Positions 26,376-38,000 of a stretch of DNA of 64,000 nucleotides are shown one piece after another. The stretch lies in assembly GCA_000209465.1 (NCBI GenBank), contig GL890583.1, positions 348,422-412,421 of the forward strand, read 5' to 3'. The notes below the pieces were generated by a model that worked only from the letters and a program-made list of their open reading frames with translations, did not search any database and was not told the DNA's origin. The stretch comes from Lachnospiraceae oral taxon 107 str. F0167 (lineage in GTDB: Bacteria > Bacillota > Clostridia > Lachnospirales > Lachnospiraceae). The translations under genes were made by a program, and so were the position numbers. Within the stretch, counting starts at the first letter, position 1; each line of letters opens with the position of its first letter.

Positions 26376-27214
26376 ATGAAAAAGATTGTAATTAATACAG
26401 TTCTTATATGTATATTTTTTTAAGTATATGTTTTTTAATCTATAGATTCGGTAAAGTAAAACAAATGAAAAAAGATTATGGTGTATTTATCGGTGCTGAT
26501 AATATCAATAAAATAAAAGGTTATAATGTGGTGGTTGTAGAACCTGCATCAATTGATATAGGCGGTGTGGAATCTCTTCATAAAACAAATGAAAAAATAT
26601 ATGCCTATCTTAATATAGGCTCACTGGAAGAATATCGTTCGTATTTTAATGAGTTTAAAGAAAAGACTCTTGGTCTATATGAGAATTGGGAAGATGAATA
26701 TTGGATGGATGTATCGGATGTTGCCTGGCAAAAGTTAATTGTGGATAAACTTGGAAGAGATATTGTGGATAAGGGTTTTGACGGGTTTTTTATAGATAAT
26801 TGTGATGTATACTATTATTATCCGAATGAAGAGATATTTAACGGACTTTCTTCCATATTGCAGGGATTAAGGAGCTTAAATATGACAAAAAAATATAAGA
26901 TTGATATTATAATCAATGGAGGAGATACATTTGTAAGCAAGTGCATTGAGAATAAAACTGCAACAGAATTATTTGACGGTGTAAATCAGGAATGTGTTTT
27001 TACAGATATAGATTTTGAAAATAAAACATATAAGGAAAAGGATGAGAGTGACAGAGAGTATTTTAAGGAATATTTGTCTAATGTAAAAAAGTATATACCG
27101 GAAGTATATCTTATAGAATACGGTGCAAACAGTAATTTAATAAAGGAAATTGAAAATTACTGTAATGAAAACGGTTTTTATTGGTATAATGCCAAAGAAT
27201 TGGAATTAAAATAA
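26376..27214 (+). pseudogene. GH114-like (endo-polygalactosaminidase-type) protein, frameshifted in a T7 run
   Basis: From ATG 26376, 11 bases after AAGGAG, the text is a signal-anchor (MKKIVINTVLICIFF) that ends at TAA after a seven-T run (26415-26421). With one more T the frame enters LSICFLIYRFGKVKQMKKDY and then the domain: GVFIGADNINKIKGYNVVVV, KIYAYLNIGSLEEY, FDGFFIDNCDVYYYYPNEE and VYLIEYGANSN. This is the TIM-barrel of GH114-type proteins with the catalytic aspartate of FIDNCD. Without the shift the domain could start only at an internal ATG and stay in the cytoplasm. T-tract length change is either phase variation, mutation or an error. Confidence 0.7.
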
Positions 27215-27223
27215 GGAGATAGA

Positions 27224-27613
27224 ATGAAATTTAATTCACTGATACCTGAACTGACAGTGTCTGATATAGAAATAAGTAAGAAATTTTATTTGGAAGTTTT
27301 AGAATTTAAATTGGAGTATGAAAGAGTGGAAGACTTATTTATATTTATTTCTAAGGAAGGAAATCAGCTTATGCTAGAACAGGAAAACGGTGCATGGAAC
27401 ACCGGTGAACTTGTTTTTCCATATGGCAGAGGAGTAAATTTTGAAATGAATATTGATGATGTTGAAAGCCTGTATAATAGAATAATAAAACTGGGTATAA
27501 AGCCTTTTAGAGAATTAAAGAAAAATATCTATAAATGCAATGGGGAAGATATATGTCAAAATGAATTCCTTATACAGGATCCGGATGGATATCTGTTAAG
27601 GTTTACAGACTAA
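27224..27613 (+). CDS. VOC-family protein (glyoxalase/bleomycin resistance fold)
   Basis: 129 residues. It reads SLIPELTVSDIEISKKFYLE, then LFIFISKEGNQLMLEQ and ends with FLIQDPDGYLLRF. The paired beta-alpha-beta units and the final DPDGYLLRF are standard for VOC proteins. Some metal ligands may be absent. Starts 9 bases after the GH114-like gene stop, with AAGGAG, so the two are transcribed together. Binding or detoxification role is unknown. Confidence 0.85.
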   Translation: MKFNSLIPELTVSDIEISKKFYLEVLEFKLEYERVEDLFIFISKEGNQLMLEQENGAWNTGELVFPYGRGVNFEMNIDDVESLYNRIIKLGIKPFRELKKNIYKCNGEDICQNEFLIQDPDGYLLRFTD

Positions 27614-27650
27614 GCCGAATATTTTTATTGAGCGAAATACATTATAAAAA

Positions 27651-27688
27651 ATCATATGAATACAAATAGTCATTCATATGATTTTTTG
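27651..27688 (+). terminator. Terminator after the VOC gene
   Basis: ATCATATGAAT pairs with ATTCATATGAT and is followed by TTTTTT. Confidence 0.85.
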
Positions 27689-27789
27689 TTGTTTACTGAC
27701 AAATAAAAAAATATAACGACGATTAAATTAATACAATCTTAAGAAAATATTTTTTTATGTCTCATTAGACAGTTTAAAAACAAAGTAAA

Positions 27790-27966
27790 ATATAGTAGAA
27801 TAGTATGGATTTTAAAAAATCAAATTTTGTCATAAGGAGGTGTAGGGGAAATCAATTATTTTTCATTTTCTATAACGCAAGAAGAAAGAAAATGGAAGCT
27901 CTGTTTATATGGAAAAGGGCTAGGTTCATGTAAACAGTCAACTCCTTAGTGCGGGAGTTTTATTTA
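27790..27966 (+). ncRNA. Structured leader or small RNA before the giant surface proteins
   Basis: After -10-like boxes (TATAGT, TAGAAT near 27792-27802) comes a stretch with two successive hairpins. The first pairs CTGTTTATATG (27901-27911) with CATGTAAACAG (27927-27937); the second, AACTCC/GGAGTT (27940-27959), ends in a T-rich run and looks like a terminator. An AGGAGGTG block at 27836-27843 precedes a 33-codon open stretch without a normal start. The region could be a 150-base RNA or an attenuator controlling the operon at 28162. I do not recognise a riboswitch class. Confidence 0.4.
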
Positions 27967-28161
27967 TTGGGCGGTTTGTCCATGCAAGAGGATAGACAAT
28001 ACTATGATAGAGAATTTAAAATCAGGGGTGGATTACTTGGGCTAGGTATGAAACTCTTATTTCAAGTGCAATAAATAAGATTTTATATTCTTTATATTTT
28101 AACGGAGGAATGAACTGGATAGTGATTTTATTTTGTATGAAAAAACAAATAGAGGTGATAT
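27967..28161 (+). other. Non-coding leader of the giant surface protein operon
   Basis: No gene. TTGTC (27976-27980) and GACAA pair loosely around 27976-27999. A GAGGTG ribosome site precedes ATG 28162. No sure promoter was found, so the operon may depend on read-through from the structured region upstream. Confidence 0.35.
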
Positions 28162-31100
28162 ATGAAAAAGAACGGTAATAAGGGTAAAAGACTTTTGGCA
28201 GGTCTGTTATCCTTTTTAATGATAGCAAGCGGAACACCTCCGGGTGAATTAAGTGTGAATGCAAGTACACTTATTCCTAATACATCATTAAACAATACGG
28301 ACAGATATCCGTATATGTCAAATAGCAGCAGTAGTACAGGAGTTACCTATGGTTCTTCAGAATCTACAGGTTTTACATTTCAAAAAATGGGTACAGGATT
28401 AGCCGGTTTGCTTACAAACTATGATCCTGCGGATTTATATACACAGGGTGCATCAATGTTCTCTCCCAATATAGGAAATACAAACTCATTTAATATTGCT
28501 GCAGTCATTGATGACAGTGTTGCTGCCAGAAGCGGTGCACAAAAGGGCTATGATACTTCTGTTCGTACCGCTTTTGGAAAAGATTATTGGCCTACATACT
28601 ATGGTTTTGGCGAACCGAGAGCAAATGACAGCGACTCGGCTCTTACATATTTAACACCATATGTAACATATAGGACTGACGGAATTACACCGGATGATGC
28701 TTTGTTACAGGGAAATGACTATTTCGCTCCTATAGGTGGAGGTAAATTTAAATCAACTGATCCTAATGTGTTTCCGGTAAAATTATTTCCGGCAACGTAT
28801 AATGGTGGAATAACAGAGTTACAGGTACCGGGAAAACCTGTCGGAACTAAGATAGAAGTGCGTCAGGAGATAAAACCTGATGATAATGATAAAAACTTAT
28901 TGGTAAGATATACCGTATTAAATCCTACAAGTGACCCTGTTAAATTTATGATCGGAAATGAGTCGGATACATTTTTGTATAATCATGATCAGGCTCCAAT
29001 TCTTGTTACACAAGGTGGAACTCATCTTCATATGATGGCAAATAATGGTGATAAATACCAACTTTCAGATTTTGATGTAAAGGTAAAGGAGGGAGACGGA
29101 AGAGTCTGGGCAGGGCAATGGCCTATGACACCATGGGATGCGTCAAATACTGCGGTTTATCATACGGGATTTGCTTTTGCAAAATCAAGGGATTCTTTGA
29201 TACAGGGATTTGACTCTGCAGCAGCATTTTCAGCTTATTTTGATCTTGCTCCCGGAGAGCAAAAGACTGCAACATTTGAGGTTTCTATGAGAGTTTCCGT
29301 ATATTATGTAGATCCTACATATGGAAATCAAAACGGTACATCTACAGGATATATTACAAAGCCTTTTAAGACTGTACAGGATGCTTTGGATGCAATAGGA
29401 GCAAGCGGAACTGAAAAGGCATATATTTATGTTATGGAAGATACACAGATATCTGCCACGGTTAATTGGAACAATGCACCCAATTTAAAGAGTCTTACTA
29501 TTCAAACAAGTATTTATGATAAAATCGGTGCATCAATGACTGTTTCGGATACAGATGGTTATTATGGAGATCATCCTACAGATATGCCTGACGGAACAAT
29601 TAAAAAATTGATTCGTAAAGACAATTTTGCAGGTGATCTTATTGAAGTACCTGCAGGAAAAACCTTGACTCTTACAAATATTGAGATAGATGGAAATAAG
29701 GCAAATACTGATGCGGTAGGTACAGTAGTAACAGGTGCTCTACTTAAAGTTGACGGTCAGCTAAATTTAAAGACTGATACCACCCTTACAGGTAATAAGG
29801 TTCAAAATACTGCTTCCTCTTCCGCTATAAATGTGGGAAGTACAGGAAAAGTAGCGGCAAATGCCGGAACAGGAAGCATAAATATTACAGGAAATGAGTC
29901 CACAAATAAGGTTTCAGCGGTAAGTCTTAAGGATGCCATGGCAATTACAGGTTCCACACCTACAGCCTATCCTTTCACATTAAACGGTAATGTAAATGTA
30001 ACGGGAAATACTACGACTGACACGGTTACAAACACTACAACAGATGCAAATATCGGTCTTGGTGCAAATTATTTGTACATACCGAAGGGACCGAAGTTTA
30101 CAGGTACTATCGGTGTAAACGAGGTTGATGAAACAAGACTTCCTACAGCAAATACCGAGGGAAGTACAGTACTTGATTTTGCAGGAAGAGGCAGCATTGC
30201 TTTACCGTATTCGATTGGAAGTATAAAGGCTGATAAAGCCGGACAGACTATTGCACCGGGAAATGTTTCACAACAGGTAAGAACAGGCACAACAATAAAT
30301 GCTGAAGCTAATCAGATTCAAAATGTTGCCTATCTTAAAGCTCCTGTTTACAGCATAAATATTAACTATGTGGATGAGGACGGAAACAGTATACCGTTTT
30401 CAGATATGAATTTCGGAAGCATACCTGTCACAGAACATGTAAATGCAAATCCTTTTACAAAGACATTCCCTGCAGGTGCAGGTATAAAGTATAAATTACC
30501 TACTCTTACAGGAACATATACAGGCTTTGTACTGGACAGAGTGGATGTACCAAGTACTGTAACTACAGTTCTTGCAGAGAAGGATGCTTCAAATATTCCT
30601 ACAGGAAATATTATAGGTACTATGGGAACAACTCCTGTAAATATTACGGTTTACTTTAAAAAGAATGTTGTTCGTTATCATTTTGATACCAAGGGCGGAA
30701 ATAATATAGCCGTTATGGAAGAGGGTGTAAGCAGCAGTGCTACTGCCACAACTCTTGGAGTAATACCGACTCCTGCAAAATACGGTTATAATTTTGCAGG
30801 TTGGACAACATATATAGATACAGATGGTGATGGAGAATATTTGGCAGGCACAGATACTGACGGAACAGCATTTACCGGTGTAGGAGCTCCTGCAACATTC
30901 CCGGCACCTACAACTTCAGGAGATGTATATTTATATGCAAACTGGACACCTGATACCACATTACATAATTTTACGGTAACACATAAGAATTCAAATATGA
31001 CTCTGCCGATAGATTTTGGAACGGAACCACCTGTTACATACAGCTTTACTCAACCGATAACAAAGGATCCGCTTACATCCATAGCAGGATATACCTTTAA

Positions 31101-34100
31101 TACAGGAGTACTTAATCCTTATGCGGCGGGAAATGTAAATCCTATTACAGGTCGTGTTGCCGCCACTATGAATACGGTTGGCGTTGATTTGACATACCAC
31201 TATAAAGTTGATCCGGGCATTACATTTAACTACACTGTTCATCACCGTGACAGTGCGGGAAATACTTTGGCAGCCGATCAAAGCGGAGCGCTAAATGCTG
31301 AACAGATTTTTTCAAGTCAGCCTGATACATCGATTACAGGATATGATTACACATCCTTTAGCATAATTAGAGGTGAACATGAAGATTTGACATATCCGAA
31401 TTATAAAACAGGACTTAACAGCACAGGTTTTATAACATTAAATGATCAGACAAGCGGTAATTTCACTGCACATATGCCTAATCAGGATGTTGAGATAACT
31501 TATCTGTATACGGCTGATTCATCAAATAATCTTGTTCGTAGATTTTTTGACAGAGAAGTACCTAACAGTGTACTTGCAAGCAGTGTTGACGGTATAGCAC
31601 CGGGTTCTGTAATAACAAATATGCAAATACCTGCTATTGGAACTACAGTCGGTGATAAGCTTTACGGATATATTTGGGATGCAAATTCAAGTGCCGATAT
31701 AAATCCGGCAGGATCCACATGGGGAATGGTAAATCCTGCAGACGGAGCATTAAACGGAGCAATGCCGATATCCACTACAGGTCCTATAAGTATAGACTAT
31801 AAACTCAGTCGAGATCCGAGTAAGTGGAGAGCTATAAACTTTATGGTTGCGGATACTCCAAATAATGAAGGAAGTATAAGTGCACTTTTACCCGGAGTTC
31901 CAACCACATATCTTGGAAGTGACTCAACTGCACTTGGTGATGCGAAGGCGGATACATTTAATAAGCTTAATGCACAAGGAAGTATACCCGCTACAGTAGC
32001 AAACAGATATTATAAATTTGACGGTTGGTATATGGATGCAGCGGCTACAATACCTGTCGGACCGACAGATCCTCTGCCAATCGGAAGTACGCCGCTTACA
32101 TTATTTGCAAAATTTGTAGAAGATCTGGATATGTGGATCGATATAAACTTTGCCGCAAATGAAAATGGAAGCGTCACTACACCGACTACATTGCATAAAC
32201 CTTTTGATTATAAATGGGGGCAGATACAAAATGATTTACCGAGCACTATTCCTGTAGCAAACTATAATTTTGCATCATGGAGTGACAGTGCGAACAATAT
32301 AATGACTGTAAATTCCTCCCTGACAAATCATGCTACATACTATGCTAACTTCTCAAAAGATCCGGTTATATGGGGACTTACCATAGGTTCCATAATTCCA
32401 AGCGGTCATCTTGGAAGTGACGGAAGCGGTGAGATAAGAATAAATGGTACTAAACCGGGAAATGTATATGTAATAAGCGATAAGAACGGAAAGATTGTTG
32501 CAGTTGTGACAGGAAATTCCGTAGGAAGTATTACCAATGTTCCTGATTTGATCCCCGGAGCACATTATGATGTACAGGAGGGTACACCGGATACCATTGC
32601 AACAGTCGGAAATCAGACATCAACTATTACAGGAAGGTCTATTTCATCACCTATAGATACATATATTCCTACAGTGGAGAATAATTACAGCATAGGTTAT
32701 GATCCTGATAATGAGGGAATGGCTCAGATTGTTATAAATCCCGCCGACACGGATGCGGATTATGCTCTTATTGATGAAAAAGGAAATGTATTAAATTATC
32801 AGGGAAGTGATAACGGATGGATAGGTTCATCAGGAAATCCTTCTATAGTTACATTTAATAATCTAAACCCTAATGAAACATATACTGTTGTGGCAAGGAA
32901 AAAGGGAGATACATCTATTTCCAAGCCGCTTAGTAAATTACCTGATGGAAATACTATTACTGCAAATCCCGGAGATATGGCAGATGCGCCTAAATATATT
33001 GTAGAGGCTATAAATGGTGAAGTTGTAATGGTCGGAGCAAATACGGTTAATTCAGAAAGCTTTAGTGAGGCAAGGGCGGGAGATCTTGTAAATCTTCATG
33101 CCGATCTTGTAAATGCTTCAGGGTATAACTTTAAATACTGGCAGGTTCTTGCAGGAAGAGCTGTAGGAGTTACCGGAAAGATAGTTTCCAATGATTATTC
33201 ATTTACACTTTCAAATTCAAATATTGTATTTAAGGCAGTATATGATTTACCTAAAGTAGCAGCTGATGATGCGGATGCCGATGAGGAGATAAGAGGCGGC
33301 GCGGTAGGAGAGTTCGGACTTAATCCGAATCAGATACCGGCACTTGCACATGAGCTTACAACACCTCAGGATCAATCTTTAATCGGCATAAACGGTGCAA
33401 AGGTTGATTACAGAGTAATATTCTCAAAAAGAGAAGCAAGTAATGCAGAAAGTAACTTGGTAAAACCTGTTTCTGTTTCGGGAACGGATCATCCTGATGC
33501 TTATACAGCAGCTTATGCACTTGATATAGAGCTTGAGCGCTATGTGGATGGAAGAAAGGTCGGAAGAGCTACAGCATCCAATGCAAGCATTGATGTAGTA
33601 GGACAGCTTCCGGCAGCGGATACTGATCAGCTTGATTACGAAATCTTTGATGTAACTACAGGAACACCTGTTTTAGTAAGCTATGTCGGAGATCTTGACA
33701 ATAATGCCGGACTGTTTAAGTTTAATGCTAATTTAAATCATACCTATATAGTTGTTTACTCAAAGATATTTAAGGTAGTATTTGTAGACAATAAGCCTGT
33801 ACTTGATTATCAATATTTGAATGATACAAGCAGGAATTTCTATCACAGATTTAAAGTAAGAAGAAAAGAAGCTGTAGAGGATACATATTATTCGCTTGAT
33901 TACTCTCTTATACAAGCTTATGCTGACGGAGAAAATGCCGGAAATCTTGTAACACCTTTTGAGGATATTTACGGTGTTGAATATAATTATAAAAACTGGT
34001 CAAAGAAAGAGAGTTCATTCTCATTATTTAAACCTGATACAGCCATTACAAAGGCAACTACGGTATATGCTTACTATGAGAACAATAAGCCTAAGGTAGA

Positions 34101-35082
34101 TAAGGCGAGAGTGGATCTTGGCAATACAATTGAAACTGCAAAAAGCTTACTTGATGATCCGTATTTAAAGCTGGGAGAAGCAGATGAGATCAAAGCTAAG
34201 ATATTGGAAGCTATGGATATACTGGCATGGGCAAGAGATATACCGGATAAAGACGGTGTTGACCACAGAAGAATGGCAAACTATGAAGAATTACAAAAGG
34301 CTATAGACGGATTGCTTGAGATAATAAATAAGTATAGAGATGTTTCTTTTGGAAGAGCTGCCGACAGAGTAAGAAGAACCGGAGGTTCAAGCGGAGGTGG
34401 AAATTCTTCAGCAGGTAGAGGTTCAATCCTTCTGACACCGGGAGAGAAAAATACTGCAAAGAACAAGGCATCACTGGAAGGAAGTAATGTGACAAGCTTT
34501 GTGCTTGGAACTGACGGCAAATGGGAGATTAATCCTGTGACCGGAGGTTGGAGCTTTGTGCTAAATGGCGGACTCCCGCTTAACTCTTCATGGGGTAAGA
34601 TACAGATACCTGATAAAAACGGAAAACTTGTCAGCAGATGGTATTTCTTTGATTCAAGGTCAACAATGATTACCGGATGGCTACAGGATCCTTCTACAAA
34701 GAACTGGTACTATATGAATACGGAAAAAGGTGAATTTGAAGGTCAGATGGTTCATGGATGGGTATTGGACGGCAATACAAATCTGTGGTATTACATGGAT
34801 GAAAACAATGGTGCATTGACAAAGGGATGGCACAGGGATTCACAGGATGGAAGATGGTATTATCTGGATAATTCCGGTGCAATGCTTACCGGATGGCAAA
34901 ATATTTCCGGAAAGAACTATTTTTTTAATCAGGATGTAGTAAATCCTACATATGAGTGGAATGCCGCTGATATGAGATGGGATTATGTAATTAAATCTTC
35001 CAGACCATATGGCTCAATGTATGAAAATGAAAAAACACCTGACGGCTTTTTGGTAAATGCCAATGGTGAAAGGATTCAGTGA
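28162..35082 (+). CDS. Giant cell-wall-binding surface protein, 2306 residues
   Basis: A signal peptide (about 1-34) ends before STLIPN. Residues 50-380 are an unrecognised beta-rich domain. Residues 380-690 look like a right-handed beta-helix (YYVDPTYGNQNG, then many Thr/Asn-rich turns). From 730 to about 1900 run many beta-rich repeats of InlB B-repeat/MucBP type, such as YHFDTKGGNNIAVMEEG and FNYTVHHRDSAGN. Residues 1974-2060 are a helical FIVAR-like segment. A Gly/Ser linker (GGSSGGGNSSAG) leads to choline-binding-like repeats at 2120-2270: GWLQDPSTKNWYYM, GWHRDSQDGRWYYLD. The tail reads GSMYENEKTPDGFLVNANG, nearly shared with the next gene. Probably an adhesin held on the wall non-covalently; there is no LPXTG. 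Confidence 0.85.
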   Translation: MKKNGNKGKRLLAGLLSFLMIASGTPPGELSVNASTLIPNTSLNNTDRYPYMSNSSSSTGVTYGSSESTGFTFQKMGTGLAGLLTNYDPADLYTQGASMFSPNIGNTNSFNIAAVIDDSVAARSGAQKGYDTSVRTAFGKDYWPTYYGFGEPRANDSDSALTYLTPYVTYRTDGITPDDALLQGNDYFAPIGGGKFKSTDPNVFPVKLFPATYNGGITELQVPGKPVGTKIEVRQEIKPDDNDKNLLVRYTVLNPTSDPVKFMIGNESDTFLYNHDQAPILVTQGGTHLHMMANNGDKYQLSDFDVKVKEGDGRVWAGQWPMTPWDASNTAVYHTGFAFAKSRDSLIQGFDSAAAFSAYFDLAPGEQKTATFEVSMRVSVYYVDPTYGNQNGTSTGYITKPFKTVQDALDAIGASGTEKAYIYVMEDTQISATVNWNNAPNLKSLTIQTSIYDKIGASMTVSDTDGYYGDHPTDMPDGTIKKLIRKDNFAGDLIEVPAGKTLTLTNIEIDGNKANTDAVGTVVTGALLKVDGQLNLKTDTTLTGNKVQNTASSSAINVGSTGKVAANAGTGSINITGNESTNKVSAVSLKDAMAITGSTPTAYPFTLNGNVNVTGNTTTDTVTNTTTDANIGLGANYLYIPKGPKFTGTIGVNEVDETRLPTANTEGSTVLDFAGRGSIALPYSIGSIKADKAGQTIAPGNVSQQVRTGTTINAEANQIQNVAYLKAPVYSININYVDEDGNSIPFSDMNFGSIPVTEHVNANPFTKTFPAGAGIKYKLPTLTGTYTGFVLDRVDVPSTVTTVLAEKDASNIPTGNIIGTMGTTPVNITVYFKKNVVRYHFDTKGGNNIAVMEEGVSSSATATTLGVIPTPAKYGYNFAGWTTYIDTDGDGEYLAGTDTDGTAFTGVGAPATFPAPTTSGDVYLYANWTPDTTLHNFTVTHKNSNMTLPIDFGTEPPVTYSFTQPITKDPLTSIAGYTFNTGVLNPYAAGNVNPITGRVAATMNTVGVDLTYHYKVDPGITFNYTVHHRDSAGNTLAADQSGALNAEQIFSSQPDTSITGYDYTSFSIIRGEHEDLTYPNYKTGLNSTGFITLNDQTSGNFTAHMPNQDVEITYLYTADSSNNLVRRFFDREVPNSVLASSVDGIAPGSVITNMQIPAIGTTVGDKLYGYIWDANSSADINPAGSTWGMVNPADGALNGAMPISTTGPISIDYKLSRDPSKWRAINFMVADTPNNEGSISALLPGVPTTYLGSDSTALGDAKADTFNKLNAQGSIPATVANRYYKFDGWYMDAAATIPVGPTDPLPIGSTPLTLFAKFVEDLDMWIDINFAANENGSVTTPTTLHKPFDYKWGQIQNDLPSTIPVANYNFASWSDSANNIMTVNSSLTNHATYYANFSKDPVIWGLTIGSIIPSGHLGSDGSGEIRINGTKPGNVYVISDKNGKIVAVVTGNSVGSITNVPDLIPGAHYDVQEGTPDTIATVGNQTSTITGRSISSPIDTYIPTVENNYSIGYDPDNEGMAQIVINPADTDADYALIDEKGNVLNYQGSDNGWIGSSGNPSIVTFNNLNPNETYTVVARKKGDTSISKPLSKLPDGNTITANPGDMADAPKYIVEAINGEVVMVGANTVNSESFSEARAGDLVNLHADLVNASGYNFKYWQVLAGRAVGVTGKIVSNDYSFTLSNSNIVFKAVYDLPKVAADDADADEEIRGGAVGEFGLNPNQIPALAHELTTPQDQSLIGINGAKVDYRVIFSKREASNAESNLVKPVSVSGTDHPDAYTAAYALDIELERYVDGRKVGRATASNASIDVVGQLPAADTDQLDYEIFDVTTGTPVLVSYVGDLDNNAGLFKFNANLNHTYIVVYSKIFKVVFVDNKPVLDYQYLNDTSRNFYHRFKVRRKEAVEDTYYSLDYSLIQAYADGENAGNLVTPFEDIYGVEYNYKNWSKKESSFSLFKPDTAITKATTVYAYYENNKPKVDKARVDLGNTIETAKSLLDDPYLKLGEADEIKAKILEAMDILAWARDIPDKDGVDHRRMANYEELQKAIDGLLEIINKYRDVSFGRAADRVRRTGGSSGGGNSSAGRGSILLTPGEKNTAKNKASLEGSNVTSFVLGTDGKWEINPVTGGWSFVLNGGLPLNSSWGKIQIPDKNGKLVSRWYFFDSRSTMITGWLQDPSTKNWYYMNTEKGEFEGQMVHGWVLDGNTNLWYYMDENNGALTKGWHRDSQDGRWYYLDNSGAMLTGWQNISGKNYFFNQDVVNPTYEWNAADMRWDYVIKSSRPYGSMYENEKTPDGFLVNANGERIQ

Positions 35083-35096
35083 TATCGGAGAGAAAT

Positions 35097-38000
35097 ATGA
35101 AAAGAATAAAAAGAAAAATTGCTTCCTTGTTGACGGGAACAATGATAGTAACTCAGCTGGCAACATTGCCGGCATGGGCTGCTACCACGACTCATATTAA
35201 ATTTAATTTTACGGACTTAAATCCTTCTATAAAAAATATTGTTTCAAATGTAGATATTACAGGTGGTGCATCAAATACTTTAATAGATGACGGAAGCGGG
35301 AACTTCCACGGTATGGTGGTGGATACAAGCAATCATTTTGTATATCTGCCATTTGTAAATCCTGTTACCGGTAATCCAAATGGCGGAACATTTGATAATA
35401 CAAAGACATTGGACGGCAAGACATGGGATGTAATGGGGCTTGATGGATATGTTATAAACAGCTGGAGCAGTGCAAAAGAAAACGGATTTGATCTATGGAG
35501 GATGGACAGTGTCAATTTTCCTCAGACTGAAAGAACATATTATGCAAAGCTGGGTGCAGATCCTTTAAAGACCTATGATTTAAAGGTAGAGTATAAGTCG
35601 GCAACAGGTGTTTATGTACCCGGTATTCCTGCCGATACAACCACATCACAGCATGTACTTGACAGTATTCCTCAGTCACCTATTATTCCTGAGGGATTTA
35701 AGATAACAAATACAAATGTAGATGATACCGTTAAATTCTTTGATCATGGAACTACAACAGCTTTTACAGGTTTTAATGCAAGTGCTGCAGGTTTTTCTAT
35801 GGATGCAGACTTTAATGTAAGCGGAACCATGGTTAATAAGGACACGAATATTACATTTAATTATGAGGTAAATCGTGATATAAAAAAGACATTGCAGGTA
35901 GTGGATGAGATATATCAGGATAATGCTTTGACTACTTTATCAAAAAGAATGAACAGAGCGGGAGGAACATATACCGAGTATGCATTGTTTGATGTAGAGA
36001 CAAAAAATATAAATCCTAATCAGAATTTACTTGATGCTTCAAGCGGTGCAGCCAGATATATTTTAAAAGAAGTAAAAATAAACTATATTGACAGTGAGAG
36101 AAATATTGCAGCCGGAAATGCCGCAGCAAATGATACATTGTTAACAAACGATATTACCACTGCAGCGGGAACATATACAAGAATTAATGCAAATCCTGTA
36201 AATGCGGCTACCGATCCGGGTAAGATAAAGGGTAATATGCCGAACCAGGATGTAAAGATAACATATAAGTATTATATTAATCCGACATTTGAAACCACAT
36301 TAAGGGTGAAGTATGTGGATGACAGAGGTAATGATATTACCGATAAAATAGTCTCAGGTCTGGAAAACGGTACAGCATATCCTACATCATCAACAGGTTT
36401 GAATAATGGTGATATTTACAAAGAGGTGGATGGAGCAGGAAAGGCAATATATCTTGATATAAAGGCAGGGTATAATGCAGGTCAGTATGATATTCATATA
36501 CCTGTACCTGAGGTTCCAAATTACAGATATGGTGCAACAGATCATCCGAAAGCACAATTAAACGGCGGTACAGCTACATGGGGAAGTTCATATCAGACAG
36601 CCATAGCAAGTATTGATTCAAGCTGGACAAGTGCAAATCCGTTTTTTGATCTTACAACGGTGGCAACAGGTCCTATAGAATCAAAGGAAATTGTTGTAAC
36701 ATATTCCGTTGATCCTACCGCTGTAGTTCAACTTATACCGATAAACGGAGCAGGTGGAAGCATCAGAGTGGCGAATAATCCGTCAGCTGCAACTTATGAT
36801 GTAAATACGGATACTGCAATCAATCTGTCAAGAATAAATACAGTCGGAAGCAGCACATATGATGTCAATATAGATCCTTCCGATATGATTTATTATCCTG
36901 TTCCAAATGCCGGATATAAATTTGATCATTGGGAAACAGGTGCAGACCTTGGTACTCAGAGGGTAAATTTGAATATTGGAACAACACAGACTCTCACAGG
37001 TATACCAAACAGTAAGAATACGATAACATTAAAAGCGGTATTTGAAAAAGAACCTAATAAGTTTAATCATTATCATTTTAATATCGGAAGTCATATAAGT
37101 CCTCTTCCGCTAGGTCAGGATGCGGAGATAGCAAATGTGGATGCAAGCGGAAATCCTGTTGCACTCACATTCGGATCACTCAGTGCATATACTGCCGTTA
37201 CTCCGGATGCAGGATACACAATACAATGGTATGACGGTACATTTAATCCTATAGATGCCACAACGCCTATCAATAGTTTAAACGGACAGACTTTCACAGC
37301 ATTTGCACAGCCTGTAAGTGCACTTGCGGCAAATACACCTGTATCAAACGGACAGCTTCATCCGGGAAATGCTACACCTTCAATACAGATAGATCCGTCA
37401 ACTATTGATACAAGACTAAGATATGTGGTGGTAGATCCTGTTACAGGAAATGTAGTCTGTGAGACAAATGGTGCAAATCTTGTTTCAACAGGTGGTGAAA
37501 TAACCGATCCTGCATTGACACCCGGACAAAACTATCAGGTATATACAGCATTACCTACTGCGGTTATATCAGTAGGAAACCCTATTCCAAGCACTGATGT
37601 TTCAGCACCTGCAAGTGCAACTATACCGACCACCGTAAATCCTTTAGTTGAGGTGGATCCAAACAACAGAGGAAAGGCAAAAATTACTATAGCACCACTG
37701 TCTGCAAATACAGATTATGCAATTATAGGTCCGGGTGGAGTGGTATATCCGTTTACAACACCTACAGGAAGTGATCTTGTGTTTGATAATCTTGATCCGG
37801 ATGTGAATTTCCAAATAGTTGCAAGACCTACCGGAACAAATACTGATCCTTTAACAAGACAGGCGGATACAGTACCTACAGTTGTAAGTACCGCAAATTT
37901 AGCTATAAGAAATTCAAACAATGATATTACATTGATATCAGATGCCACTCCACAGTACAGTTTCCTTCGTTTTAACGGAAATAATGTTACAGGAGCAAAT

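Noticed and set aside
27850-27950. 33-codon peptide after AGGAGGTG (ends in a Cys-containing stretch)
   Set aside because: No usable start codon, and the bases are better explained by the hairpin pairing.
27830-27966. Cyclic-di-GMP or other known riboswitch
   Set aside because: The expected conserved core sequences were not found by eye; only generic hairpins are visible.
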